64,000 nt of DNA. It comes from Sorghum bicolor. Its lineage: Eukaryota; Streptophyta; Magnoliopsida; Poales; Poaceae. The notes beneath the pieces are model-generated. The model was not told the origin of the DNA and did not search any database. It saw only the letters and a program-made list of their open reading frames with translations. The position numbers and the translations under genes were made by a program. The stretch's first letter is position 1. Every line of letters starts with the position of its first letter. Below, in pieces: positions 12,069 through 23,640 of the stretch. The stretch lies in the NCBI RefSeq assembly GCF_000003195.3, contig NC_012878.2, positions 19,320,641-19,384,640 of the forward strand, written 5' to 3'.

Positions 12069-13401
12069 TGTTGACGGTCCTTAATGCTCACATTTAACCA
12101 TCAACTAATCATGGAAAAGGATCCAAATGCAACCAACACCTAGACTTAGGGTTTTATCTGACAGAATTCCACGAGTTTTGGTGTTTGTCCATTTCTGCAG
12201 GGGGTTATCAGGAAATATGAAAGAAAGGCCCACATGTCGGGTTTACATAGAGATATTAACGTGCCGCGCAATTTTCTACTATCTAGAAGACTCCAGAAGC
12301 CACGGGAACGAACGGGAGGCCGATCGGGCATGGGGGTAGGGCTCCCGCCCAAGTCCCTTGGGTGCCCGCCCAACTACAGTAACCAATCAGCTTCAACTTC
12401 GTGGATCGTGCTCCACCGACTCTAAGGATCGAGGAAAATCACACGATTAAGGTCGGTTTGATCGGATGGTGGAGAATAACGTGGAAATTCCTTGGGAGCT
12501 ACTCTTCCTAGATTTCTTGGGAACTACTCTTCCTAGATTTCTTGGGGGCTACTCTTCCTAGACTATATAAGCAGACCCCCACCAGCCCCTGGAGGCATAC
12601 CTCTTCTACAGAATCAAAGTTAGGGTTTCAATTCTTCATCCAAGTAGAGAGGATCCCTCTAGTTCTTCTAGTTCTAGTTCTAGTTCATCTAGTTCTAGTT
12701 CTAGTTCCTCTAGTTCTAGTTCTAGTTAGTTCTAGTTGTAATCTAGAAAATAGGGAGAGAGAAGAGGAGAGCAGAGGAGGAGCCGGATCTGTCAGATCTT
12801 CCTCAACATTGTACTTTTGCAGCAACTGGTTCGTCCTTCATCGTTCTCCAGGTTCTTCAATTTATAATTCCTAAGTTCTTTAATTACTTTTATTTACATT
12901 CAAGTTATTTATTGGATTTCCGCTTGCATCAAGTGCTCTAGTCTTTATAACGCTAGTGTAGTAATTAATAGATTAGACGTGGTATTTAGTCTTGCAATTA
13001 CCTGGAATTGCACCCAATCCTATGGATTGTTGTGGTAGCCTTAGGGTAGTGACAGCTCTAACGGTCGACGTATTCCACCACGTTCGGATTGGTGTTTGTA
13101 GGACCGTAGTCAGACCTTCCTAGCCCCCTTCTCATCTCTTTCTGTGGTTAGTGCTCTGATGTCCCGATGTAAATAATCGTTGAAGTCATTCTTGATTCTT
13201 AGATCAACTAGAGAACTCTCAGAAAACTTCCTCTCTTCCCACCAAAAATAATTATATAGTTATCCTTGGGCGATCTTGGATCTTAATTAGTACACTCACG
13301 TTCTCTGTGGAAAATCGATACTCTAGAATACTCCCGGGTGAAGGCTACATCGGTATCCGTGCGCTTGCGATTTTTTCTATTTGTGTTTAAAATACCCAAC
13401 A
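12069..13401 (+). repeat. 3' LTR of the Athila-like element
   Basis: 1333 bases, the partner of 5562-6900. It ends CCCAACA and is followed by cactc, the decayed target duplication, after which element A sequence resumes. TATA box at 12564-12571. Confidence 0.9.
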
Positions 13402-15667
13402 CACTCATGTCACTTTAATCTCATGGTTATCTCAAAGTAGATTCCAATGATAAAGAGCTTGAGTTTGTGCATGGTTGTTAGCTCTTGAATGTTGTGTATC
13501 CATCCCCTAATCTGTGTATTGACTCAATCTTTGAAATCTCAATCGTTTTATCTCCAACTCTCTTGAGTCTCTGGGTGTTTATCCGTCTTAATCTCATGTG
13601 ATCTATGTTCTCTAGTACTATGTTTAATCTTTAAATCACCTCCTTGTGTTCCTCTAATTTCATGATTATCTTAGTTTGATGCCCCTCTTTTGCAAAGTGC
13701 TCGTTGCTATGCAACTCAATTTTTGCCATGAGAGATTTCCTTTGGGTTGTATGTTCGGTAATGGTGCCTTGGTTAATGATTGATGGTGCCGTGACAAAAC
13801 TGAGAGCCCCTTGTGGCGGCCGACACCTGGTTGTGCTGCTCGGCACGCACTGGTATCGTTGTCGCTAGCCATGCTCTATTATAGAACTACACCAATGTTT
13901 TATCTCATCATGAGTTTGTCCTCAATTATCTCTTTAGATCATATTAGAAGATTCTTACTTCATGTGCGAGTAGGAGAATTACCCATGAAGTTACAAAAAG
14001 GATGACCTTTGAAAAATAGGTCACTAACATAAACATTAACAGACTGCAAGAAGTGGTAGACAAGTGACACTATTTAACTATCCCTGTAATGATGATGGTC
14101 ATTTAATGAGCAACAGGTTTTCTGCACGCTGAACCAAAAGGACACACGAGACTTAACGTTGGACAAGCTATCTATTGAACAAGAATCGATCATCACCATT
14201 GTGCTTATGATCTAGTTTTCCTAAGTCTTGATCTTTATGTGCATCATGGTCATACAGCTACAGTCAACCATCATTAGCATGAATCCTTATCTCCTGGCTT
14301 TGAAGGTGACCAATTGTTAAGCGTCAGCCACAATTGTTGTGGTTAAGAGTGGAGCTTTGGAAATTTTAGTGCTGAGAGCCAATTGATTGGTTGCTAGTAA
14401 CAAGGCTACTCAAGCAAGGAAACGATGGATTGATAGCCATGAAGGATATATTTCATCAAGTAGTGAATTAAACTTTGAAGTTGAGAGATGTCTTGTCAGT
14501 CCGGAATGCTGCCGTTTCAGCACAAAACAAGTTTAGTATGATTATGTTGTGCTTACGCAAATGGTGCCCATTTGAGCTGAATTTGGATCAAAGGTTGGAA
14601 GAGTCATGGATCTGTAATTCTACCAAATTTCATGGAAATGTGAGTGGTGTTTGTTTTGGTGCCATGGATTACAATATGGGCAATGTCTTGTTGTATAGGT
14701 AGTGCTTATATGATGAAACATTATTCTTTATACCCATTTGTACCAGTGCAAGTCAAAAATGTTTTGAAAGGTGTCAATCAATAGATTTCCAAATCAGAGC
14801 TACCGACTGATCCTAAAAAGGAAGCCCCAAAGGCAAAAGTAGTTCCTTTGGATTGGTTTGCTATGGCACAAGTCAACCTAACTCTATGCAACTGCATCAT
14901 GAAGAAAGGTCATGCTTAACCTACTTGGTGGTAAACTATTTCTTTAGTTGGTTGAACACTTGCAACTGTTGGAGACATATAGGCCCCACTATCATCCTTC
15001 GTCAGTAATGCTTATCCAATTCTTACATGCCTTGGTTACCTTCTATGTATTGCCCAAGAAGTTACATCTGATCCGACCCAGATTACTATTGTTGTTTGGA
15101 TACAAGAATCCCATTAAAGTAAATGATCATGGAAGATGTTGAACCAACAAAGTCAGCTATCACATTCACCGTTCTTTTTACTAGGTGGTAAGTACAATGT
15201 TGTCATTAGAGAAAGAGAACTGCATGCATGGAAAGTTACACTCCAACCATTTTGGTAGAGGACTGCTTTTCAAATCTTGTGAATGAGCCTAGAATCACTA
15301 TAATGCGCAACCCTTAGAAGCTTGTGACCTGGTGTGAAGTTCATATGGCTTGCATTAGTTTCACTAAAGAAGCTAATGGTACAAGTAGCTCCTTAGGCTC
15401 TAAACAACTAGAAACAAAGTACATGGAATAGTTTGTCTTGGATTCCTCCCAAAGTAACAATGCTTCACTGAAGTCAAACAAAAAGGAAGATTCTTCAGAG
15501 AAAGGTTTACTATGAAGAGCAAGTATCATAAAATGTTTGGACCAAGTTTGCTTCTCTGATGTTCCAAGCAAAGTAGCCCACTGTTATCGCTAATGTTGGG
15601 AGATGGATGACATTGTTTTCTTCCCTTGAATGTCTTTTGCAACGAATCTCGGGACGAGATTCTTTTA
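13402..15667 (+). other. Interior of element A, right part; no gene recognised
   Basis: Sequence between the Athila-like insertion and the element A polypurine tract. Frames are short and unconserved (longest about 75 codons) and I find no RT, RNase H, integrase or chromodomain motif. The last ~60 bases (AATCTCGGGACGAGATTC) match the 3' untranslated end of the Tekay elements at 30780 and 50745, which ties A to that family. Confidence 0.6.
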
Positions 15668-15679
15668 AGGGGGGAAGGC
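15668..15679 (+). promoter_or_regulatory. Polypurine tract of element A
   Basis: AGGGGGGAAGGC directly precedes the LTR start TGTAACACC, the same arrangement as in the Tekay elements at 30805 and 50770. Confidence 0.8.
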
Positions 15680-18600
15680 TGTAACACCCCAGGTGTTTGT
15701 CACTTGCTAAGTACTAGGTTTGAGCCCAAACATGACAAGCTCAATGGTAAGAAAGAGGTCACAGTCAACTTATGAAAGTAAACCGCAACTTGGACTTGGA
15801 TGATGCACCTTTACTTACATATAGGCCCTTTTTAAAAAGGTATGCTTGGATGATGCTAGTGGAACATTTTCCATGTGTCTCATATCCATCCCAATCTATG
15901 TTGGTCTCTGGAAAAGTTTGGTGAAGATTGGAATCAAGAAGTCACATGAAATGATAAGTTATATATCCTTGTCGGAATGGCTCTATTAAGGAAATAGAAT
16001 CACGGGTCATCAACAAAACCTTGCAAACTTGCTCATATGACTCTAGATGAATTATACAACAAAAGTCATGAAGGGTTCATGTTGAGCTTATGTCAAGAAA
16101 ATGCTTCAATTGGCCTAAAACCCTATTTGGAGCTTTATCAGGTTACTGCTTTGACCAAATTGAGAGATTGACTTCTGTTGTAGTTATGAGGTTTGACCCT
16201 AAATGAAAGTTGTAGTTTTGCTTCTGTAGTAGAATCTTTATTCAAGGGTCAAGAACCAAATCAGAGAGCAAATGGTTCAAACAGAGGCTCCAAGTTCGAA
16301 TCAGCTGCTGCTTTTTAGCCATTACAAATAATTCTAAGTCCCTGAAAGTGACAGCAGCAAGTTAGCTTCTTTGTGGCATTTTATTGTCCAAATTCATATG
16401 GTAACTCAATTAGATTCCTTAATATGAGTTGGAGTACTCTTCTTGATGAAAGCAATGGATCAAGTATCATCAAATTTGGAGTTCAGTTGGATATCTAAAA
16501 GTAGCTCCCAATATAGCAAAAAGTTATTTTATCGCTAAACTGACATCGACCCGTTGGCATGCCGCGTTCTCGTGTTTTTGTTAAGCAACTAAAGTTGGTC
16601 CAAGAATAAAAGTGGTGGACAAGTACTTGGCGAAGGTCATGGAAAAAGTTGCATCAAGTTTGACATGGTTTGGATCATCAATTCTTGGTTTTGCTAATCA
16701 CCGTCAATACGTTGACACTTGTGATTTGGCATCTAATTATCTCTTAATCTGTTGGTCTAATGATCTTGGTGTCGTAATCAAAGTTGTAGTGCACGACGTG
16801 GTGAGCAAACTTCATTTTAGGCCGAAGGTCCAATTCGGCCGAGAAATAGCCTGAATCAGCGTCCCACCTTCCCTACTTCGCTGCCCGCCACGTGCTCGAC
16901 GAAATGCCGACGCGTCCTCCATGCACCAGTGCGCGCCCCCACCATTGCTGCACATGTGCTGGTACTCCATATCGCGTTGGGACAGCCAGAGGCGCTCACC
17001 ACTTCCTCATTCACACGCCCTCACTTCCTCTGCCCTTCCTCTTTCACCTCGGTGCTCGCCCAGGCCGCCATTGTGCCACTTCCGTCGCCATAGCAGGTGG
17101 CGGTGTGTCGCCCCGTCTGCTGTTGCGCGGCTGCTGCTTCCAGCCGTGGCCAGGAGCTTGGCATGGCTTGGCCGCGGCAAGGGAAGGCAGGCCTTCCACG
17201 GCCGTAGCCGGTGACCATTCCGGCATGAGCCTCATTGCCGGCTCTCTGCTATCGAAAGGAGAGGAACAAGGATCTTGGTTTAGAATAAGAAACAACTCAG
17301 GGTTCCAGATGCGAACCATAGACTCATATGAATAGTGCTCTGGACGGCGGGTTGATTCATGGAAAACTCAGTGTTCCGATGCAAAGTCGTTTTCCTTTAT
17401 CTTTTGTTTTTGCACATTTCTTGTATCAGATTTGGAAATGCATAGTAATTCATAGAAAAGTCGTAAAATAGCTAATGTAGACTTTTTGGAATCCTTATGA
17501 AATTCTCTATGCAGTAGATCTATAATATGTCATGGTTTAGTTTGACGTTTTAGTCATAAAAATAGATTTATGCAGTTAGGTTTTAATTGCTTGTTATATT
17601 TGTCTTTTTCATAACTGCTGTAGTATTGCTCAAATAAATGTGAAAATATTGTGACATGCTTTTCATACAATATTTGATGTCTGGCATTTGTTTCATGAAT
17701 TTAGGATTGATACATTAAGAGTTATAAAAATAACAATTGCCCTGTGTTGCTTTGCTCCTATTCTAAGTGGATCTGCATGTTTGTATTGTTTGGCTCAGTT
17801 AAGTTGTTAATCATGCCTGGATGAAAATATCTAAGTTTTAGTACTTTTCATGAGCTTTCCAAAAAGATAAATAGCACAAGTTTTGGTTAAGCACATGTTT
17901 AGTTATAGTGGTTTAAAGTACTGTTCCAGTTTCTGTCTAAACCCAGACAGGGTTGCATTGTTTGTTATGTGAGACCTTGTTAATGGTAGATTTAGCTCTA
18001 GATGTTTATAACAAAGTTGTTCCCAATAAAGTACATAACCATAATTTATGGACATGTGAAACTCATGTTATGGCTGTTTAATGTGGCATGGCAGATTCTG
18101 TCTATGTTTTGGACAGAGATGTCTTCATGAGGTTAATTGACCTTGTTAACTGTGGATTCATCTTTAGATAATAATAAGAAAGTTGTAGGTGACTTTATAA
18201 GATTTCTAAAAAGATAAGAATCATGTTTACTGGAGGTCTACAACTCCAGTTATGCTTCCTTGAATTACCTATTAGTTTTCTGTTTGTAATTGTACCTCTA
18301 CTGTTTGGCAGCATGAGCAGTTTTATTTATGCAATTAATTCCATGATATAAATGATGTTTTCTGTGAAACTTGTATATATAAAATATGTAGATAATTTAC
18401 TAATATATACTTTGGTAAAGTTTCATATCATTTGGCTAAGTGGTTTGTGAGTTACAGCAGTATGAATTTCATCCTTTAAAATGTTTGTTCTCTGGAAATT
18501 CCTGGACCAGATTATATGGTCATGCATGTTTGACTTAGTTAACTTGTTAATCATGCTAATATGATTAAAGATGAATTGTAGATAATTTGATAATATTTCC

Positions 18601-20623
18601 AGAATGTCCTATTTCATAGTTTTTGAAGATGTGTAACTCCAGTTATGATTTATTTACTGAGTTGTTGCATGTATGTCCAGAATTGCTGAAATACCCGAAT
18701 GCTTGATTGCTTTACTTGGTGTGTGCAAACTGTGATTCATGCCTTTAATGGTGATTAAGTAATACACTTGTAACCTTGTAAAACTTGTGTCATGATTGAT
18801 ATGTTTGCTCTATATAATTGGTTGTGTGATGTTAGCTAAATAACTTTAGATGCTTGTGTCTTGCATACTTTTATGTGATGCATGTTGTGTTATTATTCTT
18901 TATATTCATGCACTTGCATCTTGCATCTCATCTAGGTGCGCTAGATGAATCACATGAAGGTCTTAGTGTGGGAACAAATCCGAAGATGGTGTTGGGTGGA
19001 CCCATCCCGAAGGTGGAAGGACTAAGCAAGTGTTGTGACCTAAGATGTCACCAAGATGGAACAACTAATTGAACTGACTCCGTGTTGATCCCAGGCAAGC
19101 CCCGGAGCATTATAAGTCTCCTACTACTTTTGAATGCAATTGAGAATATATGTTATATATGTATTGTTGCATTAAGTATAGGAGTTCGGTGAAACCCTTG
19201 CTGCATATAACACTCCTTGTCCAGCAAATATACCTATAACCCTATGTAGATTCAGGATCGAATCTAAATGCTTAGCTATGCTTAGACCGGTAGAAGCCAG
19301 GTGATATCCTGTCACCTGAGCGAGATAGGTGGACACCTGAAAAGGTTGGCTATATATTCTATCATGGAAATAACCAAGTGATGAGGATGAATAATTGGAG
19401 ACCGGGCGGGACGATGATAGAGAAGTAACAAGACATGGAGGTCTTGGGTGCCTATCTATCTCCGCCTGTGTCGATTAAGGACTGATCGTTGACGGCCCTC
19501 TTGTCATGTTGAACGCATGCCCCACACTTAGCTGGAAGGATAAGTCGTTCCGACCGCGAAGCCTGAACACAATCCGGGCCGAGAATCGGCCCGATGTACG
19601 CGCTGTATTGGTGATGGTTGAGGAGAACGACGAGGGCGCGGCGCGCAACCTTGGTATACCTTGGATACCTCGGTCGCCGGAACGGTCCTCGGGTACGGGC
19701 GGTGCCTGTCGAACCCGCGAATTGGTCCTGGATAGTGTAATATGGTGACCTGTAGCTCACTTTGGCCGGTGAGTGTGGTTTGTGTGGGGAATAACTCGCC
19801 AGCTGGTCAGAAATCGATTCGAATCGCCATCGCTCCTGGATAGTGAGCACTTGACTTGAGCTTCGTCATCGTAGTAATGTTTATGGAACACTTGGATGGT
19901 TATGGTATGATGATGTTGGAAATGCCACATCGAATATGGGTACTACTATTGTATCTTAATCAAGTGATTGCTTTAGTACAGGTGCTAATATAGATGACAG
20001 GTAATGATTATTAACTTGAGCTAAATACCTAAAAAGTTACTTACCTGTAACCTAAGTTTTTTATGCAAAAAGTGTTGTCAAGCTAGCCCCACCAATAAAG
20101 CCTTGCATACTCCTTGGTGTCATATTATTTCTGGTTTATGACGGGTAAGTCTAGCTGAGTACCTTCTTGTACTCAGGGTTTATTCCCACTTGTTGCAGGT
20201 TGTGATGTATCATGGCTACTGCAAGAGTTGGATGACTCCTACAATATGAGAGGAGTAAGATCATGGGCATGATCCTTCTTAGTTACCTCATCTATGTTGC
20301 TTTTGTTGGAGTTGACCTGGATACTGGCATATATTTGTAATAAGGGTAATATTAGTTTCAATTTACTTTACTTCCGCTACTTTTCAACTCAACTTGTAGT
20401 AACTATATTGAACTCCGATGTATGTTGAACTATTTGTGAAATGGATGTAACATGTGACTTGTTATGTTGAATCACTACGATCTTGGCTTGTAAGATGGTT
20501 GGTTTGAAATCCCTCGTGATTTCACAGACTACCGGGTTTATGAGAGTTTGACTATGTTAAAGCAACTGCTTTGGCAGGAGTTTTTCATAGTTGATCTCTT
20601 GTAAATTGGGTGGTTCTGTTACA
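15680..20623 (+). repeat. Right LTR of element A (complete, 4944 bases)
   Basis: Starts TGTAACACCCC and ends CTGTTACA. From 16362 onward it matches the left LTR at the window start. It includes the GC-rich island (about 16840-17230) and the conserved core block (about 19471-19856). The following sequence is Tekay RNase H/integrase coding sequence, the insertion target. Confidence 0.9.
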
Positions 20624-20624
20624 G

Positions 20625-21632
20625 TGCGTATCCAAAGACACGTGTCTGAAAACGGTGTCAACACAAAGCTTTCCATCCACCCTGAGAGTAGTAAAATGTA
20701 TCAAGATCTAAAATCCCATTTTTGGTGGACCAAAATGAAGAAGGAAATAGCAGCATATGTGGCCCGATGTGACACATGTTGCAGAGTTAAAGCTATACAC
20801 CTGAAACCCGCAAGGTTGTTGCAACCGCTGTCATCACGGGACTGCCTACTACAAAGAAAGGAAATGACTCGATTTGGGTTATTGTGGATCGGTTGACCAA
20901 ATCGGCTCATTTTATCCCGGTTAAGACCCGCTACAGACCACCTGAGTATGCTAACTTATATATCGCTGAGATTATCAAGCTGCATGTTATTCCGAAGACT
21001 ATCATATCGGATAGATGTCCGCAGTTCACTGATCATTTTTGGGAACGAGTGCACAAGAGTTTGGGTACCAGTCTAGTTAGAAGTACAACATATCATCCTC
21101 AAACCTTGGGACAAACAGAGAGACTTAATCAACTGCTGGAAGACATGTTGAGAGCTTGTGTGTTATCTTCAAAATGATCTTGGGAAGCATGGTTACCTTT
21201 GGCCAAATTCTCTTACGACAATAGCTACCAAGAGAGTATCAAGATGGCTCCTTTTGAAGCATTGTATGGTCGGATGTGTAGAACTCTGTTAAACTTGGTC
21301 GAACTTGGTGAGAGGAGATACTACGACATTGACTTCATGAACGATGCTGAGAAAAAAGGTAGAGGTCATACAGCAAAACATGAAAGCCTCACAATCACGT
21401 CAAAAGAGCTATGCTGACAGGAGATGAAGACCACTTGAGTTTGCTGTAGGTGACTATGTTTACCTCAAGGTTACACCAATGAAGAAAGTTCAACGTTTCA
21501 GGGTTCGAAGTAAGCTTGCACCAAGGTACGTAGGACCATATCAGATAATAGAACGGAAGGGCCCTGTGGCCTATAAGATACAGTTACTTGAAGAGTTAGG
21601 CTCTATCTTTCTGGTCTTCCATGTATCCCAAC
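20625..21632 (+). pseudogene. Tekay integrase fragment (element B')
   Basis: Begins in the linker after RNase H (LSIHP at about 20668) and has a zinc-finger remnant (CDTCCRVK). About 43 bases present in the sister copy (near 49695-49735) are missing at about 20830, removing the first catalytic Asp (MDFITGLP). The core keeps SDRCPQF (second Asp; the usual G is C) and QTERLNQ (catalytic Glu). A TGA at 21175 and a frame change near 21235 follow, then the C-terminal domain (LAPRYVGPYQIIERKGPVAY) and FHVSQL, where element C interrupts. In life it would insert element cDNA; this copy cannot. Confidence 0.85.
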
Positions 21633-22322
21633 TGTTGACACCGTTTTTGGACACGTATCCAGGATCGGTAGAGAGTGGATCGGCAAGACTGAGTAATGGT
21701 TACTGGTCTACAGAAGGGTTGCCGACGAGAAGACAGCTGAATGTGGCTAAGTCCGTGGATGGTGATGTGTTTATGCCGATGGCCAGTATTAATCGTTGCC
21801 GATAGGGAGTCTGCCGATAACGTGGAAGGAAGACTTGGAGGTCGCCAATTGATCCGTGGTGGTGTCTCAGCCTGTCGCGCCAGGATAGCTTTATGTTTTC
21901 CTTAGTTATTTAAATCGTTTTGTACACGGATTCTGTTTAAATATGGAATTCGAATTCTAGTCGTGTCTAGTTGTAGCTATTTGAGCAGGGTATAAATATA
22001 GACCCTAGGGCCTTGTAATGAATCTATCAATCAATCAAACACAAGTTTCTACTCATATTCCAGCATCTACTTTTTCGACAACTTCGTCATATTTTCCTTT
22101 TTTCATTACGAGTTCTTAGGAGTTCGTCGACTTAAGCTCGGCGTATTCTCAAGTTCCGCGTGAATACCTCTTGGTCGTGGCATCCGGGCGCATCGCTGTT
22201 GTCGGGACCAAAGTATTCGAGTTATCACCTTTGCCAATAGTAAGGTCAAATCGGCTGGCACGCCTTAACGTTTAAATCGGGTATTAGCCCTTTGTGTTTG
22301 CATATCAACTTTTGCATCAACA
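21633..22322 (+). repeat. 5' LTR of element C
   Basis: 690 bases; TGTTGACACC start, CATCAACA end; partner at 29838-30528. It contains a TATA box at 21991 and at least five GCCGAT/ATCGGC hexamers. Confidence 0.92.
21991..22000 (+). promoter_or_regulatory. TATA box of the element C LTR
   Basis: TATAAATATA, conserved at 30196-30205 in the 3' LTR. Confidence 0.75.
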
Positions 22323-22329
22323 CATCTTT

Positions 22330-22347
22330 TGGCACGCCCGGTGGGAC
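22330..22347 (+). promoter_or_regulatory. Primer binding site of element C
   Basis: TGGCACGCCCGGTGGGAC lies seven bases after the LTR end. It starts with TGG as required to pair with a tRNA CCA end; I do not assign the tRNA with confidence. Confidence 0.65.
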
Positions 22348-22369
22348 CAGATTCAAGATCAAGATCAAC

Positions 22370-23640
22370 ATGTCAACTACTGAGTTTGATCAGGAGAATG
22401 TCATCCCTGTGACGGAAGCCAATCTCAAAGATGAGCAGAAGCAAGCTATTGCAAAAGCCATGGAGGATTACAAGCAGCAATGTTTGAGGTCCTTCAGTTT
22501 CAACAGGAGCGGCGAAGTGATCCAGAAGGAAGCACTGCCGATACCTCAGCAGCTTACTTTTGAAGCCAATCCTGGTAAACTCCAAGACATGGTTGATAGG
22601 GCTATTAACCGTGCTCTGATCAATCAAGCTGGCGTGCAATCCAATACGGTTTTCAATGCCGTGGCTAGAACTTTAAAAGAAGGACAGTTGCCACTAGTTA
22701 TGTGGGCCCTTCTCGTCATCAGCCAGGATCACCGGTGGTCACAGCTCCGTCGGCTGCTACAGTCGCTGCGGGCGCACAAACTACCGTTCCTCCAAGCACG
22801 TTAGGAGTCACTAATGCACAATCTACGCCGATGACGACTAATCCACCAACTTCAGACGGGCAAATCAAGCTTGCTACAAATCTATTGGCATCGGCAATGT
22901 CGGGATCGGTTCCTCCTCCTAATTGGTGGGGTTATGGTATGCCCCCCGAATTGAAGACACCTGGCACATCTCAGACAGCTGATATGAGAGGCAAGGCTCT
23001 CATGGCATCGGCACCTCCAAATATGCCGATGAACCAGAGTCCCCAGTATACTACAACTACTTCTGCCAGACCTTACACTGGGAGTTCTCAAGCTCCAACA
23101 TTCCAGATGCCTAACGCATCGGCAGACTCAATGCTGATGCAACAGAGGTTTATGACTCAGCCAGGGTATATCAATTCAATGATGATACCCAATTACCAGT
23201 CATCGGCAGGGCCTATGCCGATGAACGCTAATAGTGGAGGGCTTGGGCAGCAAGTCTTTCCACAAATGCTCCAACAAAATCATCAGGCTACCGGGTTTCA
23301 ACAAGGCCAGATCTATCTCGGATTCCAGAACCAAGGGTTGCCCAACCAGCTGATGAATCTTGGGCAGCAGATCGGTGGACAGCAGATCGGCGGGCAACAG
23401 TTTGGTGGTCAGCAGATGGGTGGCCAAGTGGTTAACCCGATATTCCATGTAGATCGTACACCGCACAGACACGTGGAAGCTTACCAGCAGATGCCAGATC
23501 CGCAACCGCCTCATCGGCAAGATGCCGATGCTTATTGGGCCGATAAGATTGCTGAAGTAATGAGAGACCAATTTGGGATAAACCCAAAGTCAATACTTAC
23601 TCTTATCGGACACCGTATCCTCCTACATATGATTTAATCC
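22370..23640 (+). pseudogene. Tat gag, N-terminal part (element C)
   Basis: ATG at 22370 starts a charged N-terminus (MSTTEFDQENVIPVTEANL). The frame shifts near 22705 into a Pro/Ser/Thr-rich stretch, then a long Met/Gln/Gly-rich stretch with repeated GGQQ units (about 23355-23425), and shifts again near 23590. The nucleocapsid and the rest of gag are lost: after about 23640 the sequence jumps straight to RNase H. Gag would coat the RNA genome in cytoplasmic particles. GCCGAT/ATCGGC hexamers are dense here. Confidence 0.75.

Larger units (their letters stand above)
5562..13401 (+). mobile_element. Athila-like non-autonomous LTR retrotransposon nested in element A
   Basis: Two LTRs (5562-6900 and 12069-13401) start TGTTGACGG and end CCCAACA. 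The 5 bases before the element (cacta) and after it (cactc) match at four of five, a slightly decayed target duplication. The primer site fits tRNA-Asp, as in Athila elements, and a purine tract precedes the right LTR. By eye the LTRs differ at about 45 positions (~3.4%), plus a 6-base indel in a CTAGTT tract. The ~5.2 kb interior holds only protease-like coding sequence; reverse transcriptase, RNase H and integrase are absent, so it needs another element's enzymes to move. Confidence 0.88.
1..20623 (+). mobile_element. Element A: large non-coding LTR retrotransposon (LARD-like, Tekay-related), nested into element B'
   Basis: Long direct repeats at 1-4268 and 15680-20623 are the two LTRs; the left one lacks about its first 682 bases because the window starts inside it. 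A tRNA-iMet-type primer site follows the left LTR and a purine tract precedes the right LTR. Removing the nested Athila-like element (5562-13401) leaves about 3.6 kb of interior without any gag or pol motif I can recognise. LTRs of ~4.9 kb with a ~3.6 kb coding-free interior match the architecture of LARD elements described in barley. LTR ends (TGTAACACC...TTACA) and the polypurine region resemble those of the Tekay elements further right, so A probably depends on Tekay proteins. The right flank is Tekay integrase sequence, so A inserted into element B'. Its left target site is outside the window. Confidence 0.8.
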
